From Cyclobacterium qasimii M12-11B (lineage in GTDB: Bacteria; Bacteroidota; Bacteroidia; Cytophagales; Cyclobacteriaceae), in NCBI RefSeq assembly GCF_000427295.1, contig NZ_ATNM01000097.1, positions 16,420 to 80,419 on the forward strand: 64,000 bases of DNA, in the 5' to 3' direction. Within the stretch, counting starts at the first letter, position 1. Each line of letters begins with the position of its first letter. Both the position numbers and the translations under genes were made by a program. Of the stretch, positions 47,524 through 55,706 are shown piece by piece. Under the pieces are notes generated by a model, which saw nothing but the letters and a program-made list of their open reading frames with translations, was not told where the DNA came from and did no database searches.

Positions 47524-48702
47524 ATGTTTTCTCTTAAAATATTAATAACCGAAGACGATACCGTTTCGGCACTTTTATTAAAAAAAGCTCTTGAAAAGAA
47601 CCACCACCAAATCATTGGAATGGCTGATTCTGGTGAGATGGCATTGGAAATCCTTGAAAAAAACCATGCAGACATCGTCATGATGGACATCAACCTTTCT
47701 GGGAAGTTGGATGGTATTAAGACAACTGAAATTATCAATGAAAAATATAATATTCCTGTAGTTTACCTAACTGCCAGTTCTGATAGCGAAACCCTACAAA
47801 AGGTTGCCGTTACCAATCCAAGTGCCTATGTCATTAAACCATTTAATATAAGAGAATTAAATATGGTTATTGAATTGGCCATATTTAAAGATAAAAAGGA
47901 GAAAGAATTACAAAGTTTAAACAACGAGTTAGAGGAAAAGGTCAAAAAAAGGACCGCAGACCTCAACGAAGCCAATAAAGAACTTCAAAAAGCACTTGAA
48001 AAGGAAAGAGAGCTAAGTGAATTAAAATCAAGAATTGTGCAAAATGTATCTCATGGTTTTAAAACGCCTTTGACTTCCATACTTAGTTCCGCACAGTTAC
48101 TCAAATTGTATGCTGAAAAAGAGCATCCTTTTAAAGCCAAATTGGTCAAGCATGCCAATAAAATTGAAAATTCTGTACGAAACCTTAATAGTTTACTGAC
48201 CAGCGTCCTGTTTTTCGGAAAAGCCGATGCAGATAAGATGAATTATAAGCCGGTAAGGATTTATACCTCCGCATTTCTTAATGAGGTGGTGGATATGGTG
48301 AAGGCAGGAATAGACAATGACGTTAAGATCAATGTGGAGTTTGAAAAACTTCCTAAAATGATCACCTCTGATATGGATTTGTTATACCAAATCCTAGAAA
48401 ACTTATTGTCCAATGCAGTAAAGTATTCCAAAGATGGCGGTTCGGTTTACTTCAAAGTTAAACATGAAAATGACACGCTTTTCTTACACATCAAAGATGA
48501 AGGAATTGGCATAAATTTAGCCGAACAGTCTCAGCTTTTTGATCGGTTTTTTAGGGCCAAGAATGTAGGGTTAAGAGAAGGTTCTGGTTTAGGCTTGTCT
48601 ATCGTCAAAAAGTGTATAGAGGTCATCGGCGGGAAAATTAACTTTAAAAGTAGGGTCAATAAAGGCACAGAATTTACTTTGGAGATCCCAGCAAAAAAAT
48701 AA
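47524..48702 (+). CDS. Receiver domain-histidine kinase hybrid with an altered H-box
   Basis: The protein has 392 residues. An N-terminal receiver domain (ITEDDTVSA; phosphoacceptor Asp in MMDINL; VYLTASS; YVIKPF) is followed by a coiled coil (130-165), HisKA and HATPase (NAVKYSKDGGS, DEGIGI, GSGLGLSI). The H-box reads VSHGFKTPL. The acidic residue that normally follows the phosphoacceptor His is Gly, so autophosphorylation and phosphatase activity may be altered. No DNA-binding output is present. It is followed after six bases by the ABC ATPase gene. Confidence 0.85.
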   Translation: MFSLKILITEDDTVSALLLKKALEKNHHQIIGMADSGEMALEILEKNHADIVMMDINLSGKLDGIKTTEIINEKYNIPVVYLTASSDSETLQKVAVTNPSAYVIKPFNIRELNMVIELAIFKDKKEKELQSLNNELEEKVKKRTADLNEANKELQKALEKERELSELKSRIVQNVSHGFKTPLTSILSSAQLLKLYAEKEHPFKAKLVKHANKIENSVRNLNSLLTSVLFFGKADADKMNYKPVRIYTSAFLNEVVDMVKAGIDNDVKINVEFEKLPKMITSDMDLLYQILENLLSNAVKYSKDGGSVYFKVKHENDTLFLHIKDEGIGINLAEQSQLFDRFFRAKNVGLREGSGLGLSIVKKCIEVIGGKINFKSRVNKGTEFTLEIPAKK

Positions 48703-48708
48703 CTGTGA

Positions 48709-49347
48709 ATGATTACAGTCAAAGGTATCCAGTTTTCATATGGAAATCAGCCTAAAATTAATATCCCTGACATTGAATTAAATGGTGGAGATGAACTATT
48801 GGTTTTAGGAAAATCAGGATCGGGGAAAACTACTTTTTTAAATATCTTAGGAGGCTTGCTTGCTCCACATCAGGGTGAGATTTTGATTGATGGTGTTTCT
48901 CTTTACAAGTTGAAAGGGCATGAATTAGATAAATTTAGAGGAAGCCATATTGGGATAATATTTCAAAAGCCTCATCTTCTTGGACCATTAACGGTGGCTG
49001 AAAATATAGCTTTACCTTATTTTTTTGCCAAAAAGCCATCGGATAATAAGGTTTTATATTATTTAAAAGAGTTGGGAATTCATGGCAAGCAGCATGCCCG
49101 CATTCAAACTTTGAGTGAGGGTGAGGCTCAAAGAGTTTCTATCGCCAGGGCCTTGGTAAATGAACCTAAAATTATTTTGGCTGACGAACCTACGTCAAGT
49201 TTGGACGATGAAAATGCAGGTTTAGTGGTAAACCTACTTAAAAATCAAGCGAGAAAACTTCAGGCAGCCTTGATAATTGTTACTCATGACCAGCGAATTA
49301 AAAACCACATTGACCGCAGTATAACCTTCAATCCAAGCGGCTTATGA
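48709..49347 (+). CDS. ABC transporter ATP-binding protein, LolD/MacB-like
   Basis: The protein has 212 residues. Walker A is GKSGSGKTT near residue 33 and the Q-loop is IIFQKPHLLGPLT. The ABC signature reads LSEGEAQRVSIARAL, with EGEAQ in place of the usual GGQQQ. Walker B is IILADEPTSSLD and a switch His follows in IVTHDQ. The LolD/MacB/FtsE subgroup is indicated by the closeness to the FtsX-type permease that overlaps its stop by four bases. Confidence 0.88.
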   Translation: MITVKGIQFSYGNQPKINIPDIELNGGDELLVLGKSGSGKTTFLNILGGLLAPHQGEILIDGVSLYKLKGHELDKFRGSHIGIIFQKPHLLGPLTVAENIALPYFFAKKPSDNKVLYYLKELGIHGKQHARIQTLSEGEAQRVSIARALVNEPKIILADEPTSSLDDENAGLVVNLLKNQARKLQAALIIVTHDQRIKNHIDRSITFNPSGL

Positions 49348-50564
49348 GTATTTTTAAGTTGAGTTGGAAATACTTGATGGCTAAACCATTGAGTACCGGT
49401 TTAAATATTCTTCTTCTTGCCCTGGGCTTATCGATAATAACAGTTTTACTGTTAATAGAGGATCAGTTCGAAAACAAAATGAGCAGAGATGCTGCAGGAA
49501 TTGACCTTGTCATTGGCGCCAAAGGGAGTCCTTTGCAACTGGTGCTCTCCTCGGTTTACCACATAGATTTCCCCACTGGCAATATCCCTTTAGATGAAGC
49601 CAGCGCAGTTTCCAGAAACCGTCTCATAAAAAGTGCCATTCCAATGGGACTTGGAGATAATTATGAAGGGTTCAGAATTGTAGGTTCCAATCATGAGTAC
49701 CTTGAGCTTTACAATGTGAATTTTAGTTCTGGAAAAGCCTGGGCCAAACCTTTTGAGGTAGTTTTGGGAAGTAAGGTGGCAAAGGAGAAAGGTTTTAAAG
49801 TTGGGGATACCTTTATTGGTTCCCACGGTATAGCTTCTGCCAGTCATGAGCATGATGAACACCCTTATGTAATAGTAGGGGTTTTGGCTCCGGCTAACAA
49901 TGTAATTGACGAACTCATACTTACTAGTATTGAGTCGATTTGGTATTCACATGACGATGCTTACGACCATGAGAAATTGGAACAGGAAGTAGCAATAAAA
50001 GGATTCCCTAAAACAGATGAACCAAGAGAAATAACTACTGTTCTGGTTGCTTACCGGAATCCAATAGCGGCAGTACAACTTCCCCGAATGGTTAATGCTA
50101 GAAGTTCGTTGCAAGCTGCCTCTCCAAGTTTTGAAATTGCGAGACTTTATGAATTGCTTGGTATTGGAATATCCTTGATTCAGGGACTGGCCTTGGTCAT
50201 CATTTTTATTGCTGGATTAGGAATATTTATTGCTTTATTCAATTCTCTTAAGGAAAGAAAATACGACTTGGCTGTTATGCGCGCCATAGGAGCTGCTAAA
50301 AGCCAACTGTTTTTAATGATACTTTTAGAGGGGGTAATGCTCACCTTTATTGGAGCGGTTTTAGGTTTGTTTCTTGGACACCTTTTTATTTATTTATTGG
50401 TTGTAATAAACGAACAAGGTGTGATTTCAGGACTTACCGCTTTTGCATTTGTGGAAAAAGAGTGGTGGATAATAGCATATTCCTTGTTAGTAGGGCTGCT
50501 TGCTTCCATTATTCCGGCATGGAATGCTTACCGCACAGATATTGCTGGTCAACTAACCAGGTAA
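49344..50564 (+). CDS. FtsX/MacB-type ABC permease
   Basis: The protein has 406 residues: one N-terminal helix (about 17-40), a periplasmic MacB-type domain (about 45-270) starting with AGIDLVIGAKGSPLQLV, then three C-terminal helices. The FtsX-family motif is LKERKYDLAVMRAIGAAKSQ near 305. The domain layout fits mechanotransmission transporters that act on periplasmic substrates or lipoproteins. A His-rich stretch (SHEHDEHPY) near residue 170 could bind metal. ATGA overlap with the ATPase gene. Confidence 0.85.
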   Translation: MSIFKLSWKYLMAKPLSTGLNILLLALGLSIITVLLLIEDQFENKMSRDAAGIDLVIGAKGSPLQLVLSSVYHIDFPTGNIPLDEASAVSRNRLIKSAIPMGLGDNYEGFRIVGSNHEYLELYNVNFSSGKAWAKPFEVVLGSKVAKEKGFKVGDTFIGSHGIASASHEHDEHPYVIVGVLAPANNVIDELILTSIESIWYSHDDAYDHEKLEQEVAIKGFPKTDEPREITTVLVAYRNPIAAVQLPRMVNARSSLQAASPSFEIARLYELLGIGISLIQGLALVIIFIAGLGIFIALFNSLKERKYDLAVMRAIGAAKSQLFLMILLEGVMLTFIGAVLGLFLGHLFIYLLVVINEQGVISGLTAFAFVEKEWWIIAYSLLVGLLASIIPAWNAYRTDIAGQLTR

Positions 50565-50576
50565 AATTAATAGCGT

Positions 50577-51002
50577 ATGAGACATTTAGTTTTAGTAATA
50601 GGACTCATTTCATTTTCGGCCATTGGTCAACAGGAAAATGTTTGGAAAAACCTTTCCTTTGTCACTTATGAAATCGGAGAAGATGATTTTGGGGAATTGT
50701 ATGTGCCGATTTTTGGCGAGAAAACCCTTGAAATGGAAGGAAAAGAGATTACAGCTGATGGTTATATTATTCCTTTTGAAGGAATGTTTAAACCTGAGCA
50801 CATTATACTTTCTTCCCTTCCTCTAGCCGAATGTTTTTTCTGTGGTTCTGGAGGGCCAGAAACAGTTATGGAAGTGATGCTAAAAGAACCCGTTAAGTAC
50901 ACCTCTAAAAAGGTAAAAGTTAGGGGTAAATTAGTGTTGAATTCGAAAGATCCAGAAAAATTGATGTATATCCTCAAAGAAGCTGAGCTAATCAATCCCT
51001 AA
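50577..51002 (+). CDS. DUF3299 periplasmic protein
   Basis: The protein has 141 residues with a Sec signal peptide (about 1-18, ending AIGQQ). The domain has the DUF3299 pattern: GYIIPFEGMF, then FFCGSGGPETVMEV with a CxxC-like CFFC pair. It is 12 bases after the ABC permease, so same operon. DUF3299 proteins are, to my recollection, found with FtsX-type ABC transporters that are sometimes zinc-regulated. A metal-related role is a hypothesis; the cysteine pair and the His-rich loop of the permease support it weakly. Confidence 0.75.
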   Translation: MRHLVLVIGLISFSAIGQQENVWKNLSFVTYEIGEDDFGELYVPIFGEKTLEMEGKEITADGYIIPFEGMFKPEHIILSSLPLAECFFCGSGGPETVMEVMLKEPVKYTSKKVKVRGKLVLNSKDPEKLMYILKEAELINP

Positions 51003-51241
51003 AAGGGTGATCAAATTTAGGACTTCAAATTTGATGCCTTGGACTCTTTGAATCATTGTAGAAGGATGGGGTGTATTAGGCGCCTTTAACTTTACAGTTA
51101 ATTTTGTACAGGCTATTAAGGTCTTGAATAGGCAAGCGGTTAAAATTACAGTTTTAAATTTTTTTGTCCCATTATTTTTATAACATTTGATTTTATTTGC
51201 CAAAAGGCAAAAATAGATAACGATAATTTCCTTTATAAGCC

Positions 51242-51661
51242 ATGAAAAAGATATCATTTGTTTTGTTGATTTTACTTAGTGTTTCAATTTTTTCTTGTGG
51301 AAATAAGAAAAGTCAAAATGAATTATTGCAAGAACAGGTAATTCTGGTTCATGATGAAGTAATGCCAAAGATAGGTAGCTTGAAATCTCATCAAGAAAAG
51401 TTAAATGAAAAAGCTGAAAGCCTCGAGAAATCAGAAGAATCAGGGGAGTCCCAAAAACAAATAGCGGATTTGAGAGCTGCTGCAGAGAATTGTGGAAATG
51501 CCTATGACGAAATGTTTGTTTGGATGCGTCAATATGAGATTGACCTTGAAGAAATGTCAGATGAAGAGGCTGAAATTTACTTGAAGGATCAGCTCACTAA
51601 GGTTGAAAAAGTGAAAGCTTTAATTCTTCAGGCTTTAGAAAAAAGCGAGGCTTTGTTGTAA
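51242..51661 (+). CDS. Coiled-coil lipoprotein of unknown function
   Basis: The protein has 139 residues. The lipobox is SIFSCG at residue 19. The mature part is nearly all helical and highly charged (Glu/Lys rich), with coiled-coil heptads over about 30-85 and 105-139. A small conserved-looking core contains NAYDEMFVWMRQYE. I do not recognise a family with known function. It lies 239 bases after the DUF3299 gene and is convergent with the cytochrome c gene seven bases away. Confidence 0.65.
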   Translation: MKKISFVLLILLSVSIFSCGNKKSQNELLQEQVILVHDEVMPKIGSLKSHQEKLNEKAESLEKSEESGESQKQIADLRAAAENCGNAYDEMFVWMRQYEIDLEEMSDEEAEIYLKDQLTKVEKVKALILQALEKSEALL

Positions 51662-51667
51662 AGATAG

Positions 51668-52102
51668 TTATTGATTAAGGGCTTCGTTTACTTTCTCGGG
51701 AGTAATAAGCCCATAATCATTTCCCCAAATATTGTAAATATAGGTACCTATTTGAGCGATTTCTATTGGCGTTAAATTATTATTTCCAGGCATTGGTTGA
51801 TTGTATTCTACATTATTTACAGTAATACTGCCATTTAGCCCTTTTCTGATAATGTAGAGGGTTCTATTTACGTCATTCATCATATAATCTGCTTGCCTTA
51901 GGGGAGGGATGAGCCTATTTAAACCGGTCCCATCTTCCTGGTGGCAATTGCTACAATGCTGTAAATAAAGTTGTTGACCTTGAATAGCATATTGCCTGGT
52001 TTTTAGGTCATCTATTCCATTAATACCCTCTTGATCGTTAGTATCCGCACTACTACAGCTAGTGAAAATAATCAATAATAAGCTACCTATTGCTGATTTC
52101 AT
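51668..52102 (-). CDS. Cytochrome c lipoprotein
   Basis: The protein has 144 residues. The lipobox is IFTSCSS near residue 16. There is a single heme motif, CSNCHQEDGTG, near residue 50, with MPGNNNLTPIEIAQIGTYI supplying the axial Met. It is a small class I cytochrome c, likely anchored in the membrane facing the periplasm. It overlaps the SCO gene by 20 bases, so the two are co-translated. Confidence 0.85.
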   Translation of the reverse strand: MKSAIGSLLLIIFTSCSSADTNDQEGINGIDDLKTRQYAIQGQQLYLQHCSNCHQEDGTGLNRLIPPLRQADYMMNDVNRTLYIIRKGLNGSITVNNVEYNQPMPGNNNLTPIEIAQIGTYIYNIWGNDYGLITPEKVNEALNQ

Positions 52103-52751
52103 TATTTTTTCCGAGTAATTTGGGGATATCTTTTATAAGTAAGTTTACCTGAGTTTCTTTCGTTCCATCATAAACTCCTCTTATCCTTCCTTCTTGATCA
52201 ATTAGTACAAAAGCGCCAGAATGCAAGAAACCGCCAGGTTCGTTTTTGTCATCCATGGCTGTGGTAAGGTAACTTGTCTGGCCAATTTCAAATATCTTCT
52301 CCTGATCACCAGTTAAAAAATTCCAGGTACTTGCATCCTCAATGCCAAGTCTAAGCGAATAATCCTTTAAAAGCGTTTGAGTATCATATTCTGGATCTAT
52401 GGTATGACTCATAATCATGAAATCAGGATTGTCTTTATAAGCCTCAAAGACCCTTAACATTTGTTTTTTCATTATTGGACAAATGGTAGGACAGCTGGTA
52501 AAAAAGAAATCAGCTACATAGACCTTACCTTTTACATCGGCATTGGTCACTTGCTTTCCCTCCTGATTTGTGAAACTAAAATCGGCTATGGTGTGGTAAA
52601 CCGTATCTGTTGTCGGCTTATTATCAACGATTACCTCTTCTACATGACGATTTCCCAAGATGGGTAAAGCGTCATTGTTTGATTTCGATTGGCAGGAATT
52701 TAGAAATAAAACGCCTAAAATGAGTAGATTTAAATAAAGGGATCGAAGCAT
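52083..52751 (-). CDS. SCO1/SenC-family copper chaperone/thioredoxin-like protein
   Basis: The protein has 222 residues. The lipobox is FLNSCQS near residue 19. A thioredoxin-like fold carries the copper-binding CPTIC near residue 95 and the distal His in FLHSGAFVLID near 178. SCO proteins deliver copper to the CuA site of cytochrome c oxidase or act as redox partners. It forms a unit with the overlapping cytochrome c gene and lies 35 bases downstream of the HemJ-like gene. Confidence 0.88.
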   Translation of the reverse strand: MLRSLYLNLLILGVLFLNSCQSKSNNDALPILGNRHVEEVIVDNKPTTDTVYHTIADFSFTNQEGKQVTNADVKGKVYVADFFFTSCPTICPIMKKQMLRVFEAYKDNPDFMIMSHTIDPEYDTQTLLKDYSLRLGIEDASTWNFLTGDQEKIFEIGQTSYLTTAMDDKNEPGGFLHSGAFVLIDQEGRIRGVYDGTKETQVNLLIKDIPKLLGKNNEISNR

Positions 52752-52786
52752 TATTTTTTAATTAATATGACGTTGAAAAGCACCGT

Positions 52787-53323
52787 TTAGTTCCTTTCCC
52801 GTACTTTTTTATACCATTTGGTTGCTAGCATTAAGGTAATGCCCAGCAAGACCAAACCAGTGATTCCCCAAAGCATATTTATTAAGCTTTTGAGCACGAT
52901 TAAAAAGACAATGGCAAATAATAACAGTGTTGCTATTTCATTCCAAAGTCTAAGTTTTGAGCTGTTCCAGACGGCAACCCCATTTTGTAAGGACTTAAAA
53001 ATGTAATGACATCGAAAATGATAAAGGTAAAGCAACAAAACAAAAGCAAGCTTGGCATGCATAAATGGCATAGACAAATAGCCTGGATTGTAATACAATA
53101 CCCATGATCCAAAGATAAGTGTTAACACAGCAGATGGCCAGGTAATAATGTACCAAAGCCTACTGGCCATTAAATCCAATTGAGGTTTCAATATGTTTTT
53201 TTCATTTTCAGGCCGGTCCAAAGCTTCTGTTTGGTAGATAAAGAGCCTGACGATATAGAATAATCCAGCGAACCAGGTGACAATGAAAATTATATGTAAG
53301 GCTTTAATGTATTCGAATGCCAT
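52787..53323 (-). CDS. hemJ: HemJ-like (CopD-family) membrane protein
   Basis: The protein has 178 residues with four or five helices. The N-terminus IKALHIIFIVTWFAGLFYIVRL is the HemJ signature with a conserved His, and MHAKLAFVLLLYLYHF carries further His residues. HemJ is an oxygen-independent protoporphyrinogen oxidase in many bacteria without HemG or HemY. The distinction from CopD-like copper proteins is not absolute. It is transcribed ahead of SCO and cytochrome c, matching a respiratory-heme theme. Confidence 0.75.
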   Translation of the reverse strand: MAFEYIKALHIIFIVTWFAGLFYIVRLFIYQTEALDRPENEKNILKPQLDLMASRLWYIITWPSAVLTLIFGSWVLYYNPGYLSMPFMHAKLAFVLLLYLYHFRCHYIFKSLQNGVAVWNSSKLRLWNEIATLLLFAIVFLIVLKSLINMLWGITGLVLLGITLMLATKWYKKVRERN

Positions 53324-53372
53324 TCTTGCTATTTTTGGCTAAATTAATGGATTCTGATCGTTATTGAGACAT

Positions 53373-53783
53373 ATGAAATCAAAAAATATAATATATCTAC
53401 TTACTTTCATTGTTGGTGCGCTTATTCTAATCATAATTTACCAGAGTTTAAGTCAACCAGGGGTAAAAGACCTGGAAGGGAATTACAAGGAATTGGCTGT
53501 ATACAGGAATGAAAACAATACAGGGCCTGTGATTAGAATTTTCGCGGTGTTTACGGAAAGTAAAAATTGGGAAGAAATGCGTACCTACGGGGAATATATG
53601 CCGCATACAAAATATGGAAATACCAAGGTTTACTTTTTTGACCAGCCTATTGATGATTTTGATTTATCTCCTAACTCCCCTCACTTTAAAGAGATTTATC
53701 AAGAATCATGCATTGGTAGTTATGAGAAAACTGCGATGGGTCAAACAAGTTTTAAAAAATACCCCTTCGATGAATCCCATTGA
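53373..53783 (+). CDS. Small membrane-anchored protein of unknown function
   Basis: The protein has about 136 residues from ATG 53373. One N-terminal helix (about 5-27) precedes a soluble domain that starts LSQPGVKDLEGNYKELAVYRNENN. No family is recognised. Aromatic and proline content and a single Cys near the C-terminus do not allow a functional guess. It is divergent from hemJ and convergent with dnaA. Confidence 0.6.
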   Translation: MKSKNIIYLLTFIVGALILIIIYQSLSQPGVKDLEGNYKELAVYRNENNTGPVIRIFAVFTESKNWEEMRTYGEYMPHTKYGNTKVYFFDQPIDDFDLSPNSPHFKEIYQESCIGSYEKTAMGQTSFKKYPFDESH

Positions 53784-53820
53784 AATTTCCTGATAAGGCA
53801 GACTCAATGAGAATCGTCAA

Positions 53821-55245
53821 TTAATAAGACCTGATTTTGAATTGTTTTTTCTGCTCAAGTACTGCATTTCTAAAAGAGACTTCGGTTTCCATTAAGTCAT
53901 TAACTGCCTGAACGGCGTGAATTACTGTACTATGGTCCCTTCCGCCGAAATGGTACCCTATAGATTTGAGTGAGTGGTTGGTGAATTCCTTGCTAAAGTA
54001 CATTGCGACTTGTCTGGCAATTACGATTTCCTTTTTCCGCGTCTTAGCTTTAAGGTTTTCTAACTTAATGCCGTAATACTCAGCACATGATTTTTGGATA
54101 AACTCTATGCTAACCTCAGTTTCAATGTCCTTAACGATGTTTTTCATTATCGTTTTGGCCAATTCAAGACTGATTTCTACCCTGCTTAGTGAGGCATGGG
54201 CGATTAAAGAAATCATTACTCCTTCGAGCTCCCTAACATTTGTATCTACCGTATAAGCCAGGTATTCAATGACATTGTCAGGGATATCTATACCTTCGGA
54301 TTGCATTTTTTTTCTGATAATCGCTATTCTTGTCTCGAAATCAGGCATTTGCAAGTCTGCTGTCAATCCCCATTTAAAACGAGACAATAGACGATCTTCT
54401 AAGCCCATCAAATCCTTTGGTGCACAATCAGAGGTCATGATGATTTGCTTTTTGTTTTGGTGAAGGTGGTTGAAAATGTGGAAAAACATTTCCTGAGTTC
54501 TCCCTTTACCTGCCAAAAACTGTATGTCATCAATAATCAACACGTCTACTTGCATGTAGAAGTTAGTGAAGGACTTAATATTGCCATCTTTAATGCCATC
54601 CATAAACTGGTTGACAAATTTCTCGGAAGAAACATAGAGAACAAACTTCTCTTCCGGGCCATTTTTGATTTCATTGCCTATGGCCTGTACAAGGTGTGTT
54701 TTACCTAAACCTACACCACCATAAACCATCAATGGATTAAAAGAGGTAATGCCAGGTTTATTGGCAACTGCAAACCCTGCGGATCGGGCCAGACGATTAC
54801 AATCGCCTTCAATAAATGAACCGAAAGTATAATTTGAATTTAGATTGGATTGTAAGGTGGTTTGCTCATCCAAACTGGAAAGATCAAAGGGACTGTGGGC
54901 AGATGCCAGGTTTTCCTTTTTCTTAGCAGCAGCGGAGCTATTAACCCCCTGTGGGTAGCTCACCATGTAGGGTTGGTTTTGAGAGTTACCTTTGTCTACT
55001 ACTACCGCATATTCTAATTTTCCATTGGCCCCTAAAATAGTTTTTATGGCTAATTTTAAAACTTCGACATAATTGTCTTCTAACCATTCGTAGAAAAACT
55101 GGCTTGGCACTTGTATGGTAAGTACAGAACCATCAATTCGTGCAGGAATTATTGGTTTGAACCAAGTCGAAAAACTCTGTTCATTGACGTGTTTTTCGAC
55201 CACCCGCAAACATTCAGTCCATATAGCATTTGCCTCTGAATTCAT
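53821..55245 (-). CDS. dnaA: Chromosomal replication initiator DnaA
   Basis: The protein has 474 residues with four domains: N-terminal DnaB-interaction domain (IWTECLRVV...STWFKPI), a variable linker (about 95-130), the AAA+ core and the C-terminal DNA-binding domain. In the core, Walker A is GGVGLGKTHL near 176 and Walker B LIIDDIQF. DNA binding shows GGRDHSTVIHAV near 440. It binds DnaA boxes and opens the origin. dnaN and the usual origin gene order are not seen next to it, as in many Bacteroidota. Confidence 0.97.
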   Translation of the reverse strand: MNSEANAIWTECLRVVEKHVNEQSFSTWFKPIIPARIDGSVLTIQVPSQFFYEWLEDNYVEVLKLAIKTILGANGKLEYAVVVDKGNSQNQPYMVSYPQGVNSSAAAKKKENLASAHSPFDLSSLDEQTTLQSNLNSNYTFGSFIEGDCNRLARSAGFAVANKPGITSFNPLMVYGGVGLGKTHLVQAIGNEIKNGPEEKFVLYVSSEKFVNQFMDGIKDGNIKSFTNFYMQVDVLIIDDIQFLAGKGRTQEMFFHIFNHLHQNKKQIIMTSDCAPKDLMGLEDRLLSRFKWGLTADLQMPDFETRIAIIRKKMQSEGIDIPDNVIEYLAYTVDTNVRELEGVMISLIAHASLSRVEISLELAKTIMKNIVKDIETEVSIEFIQKSCAEYYGIKLENLKAKTRKKEIVIARQVAMYFSKEFTNHSLKSIGYHFGGRDHSTVIHAVQAVNDLMETEVSFRNAVLEQKKQFKIRSY

Positions 55246-55706
55246 TGAATTTCTTTTAACGAAAGTTGAAAAATCGTGAATACTCCTTTATTAGGGGGTA
55301 ACAAAACTGAGGAAAATTATCTTAAATAAAAAATGTCATTTTACTTGATTTTTTTACTTTATGGGTACATTGTCAGATCAGGCAGTTTTTGATCTTTTTT
55401 ATTTGAAAAATTAAAAACTTCCTTGTTTAACAATAAACTAATTTATAACTATTGAGCAATTAAAAGAGCTGTTTTTAACCTTTCTTTAAACGACTCAGGT
55501 TTGGTTCTCTATCTTTACCCTAAACTGTATTTATAGCATTAAAAATAGGGATAACCATTAACCATATTTATTTAGGTGAGAAACCTCATTTAACTGGTAG
55601 CGGCATTTAAAAGTGGAAAAACTTGAAAACTATTTTAGGACCTGTTTAAGTTAGCATTTTTGATACTGGGCATGAATTTGATGAAGTTAATACTAATTGG
55701 TAATTG
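55246..55706. other. AT-rich region between dnaA and the DUF389 gene
   Basis: About 460 bases, divergent promoters expected. I looked for TTATCCACA-type DnaA boxes and found no clear copy, so I do not call an origin here. Confidence 0.4.

Noticed and set aside
51010..51035. 9-bp inverted repeat after the DUF3299 gene
   Set aside because: ATCAAATTT/AAATTTGAT stem is AT-rich and lacks a U-tract, so not called as a terminator.
55246..55706. Replication origin next to dnaA
   Set aside because: AT-rich but no clear TTATCCACA-type DnaA boxes seen; in Bacteroidota dnaA is often away from the origin.
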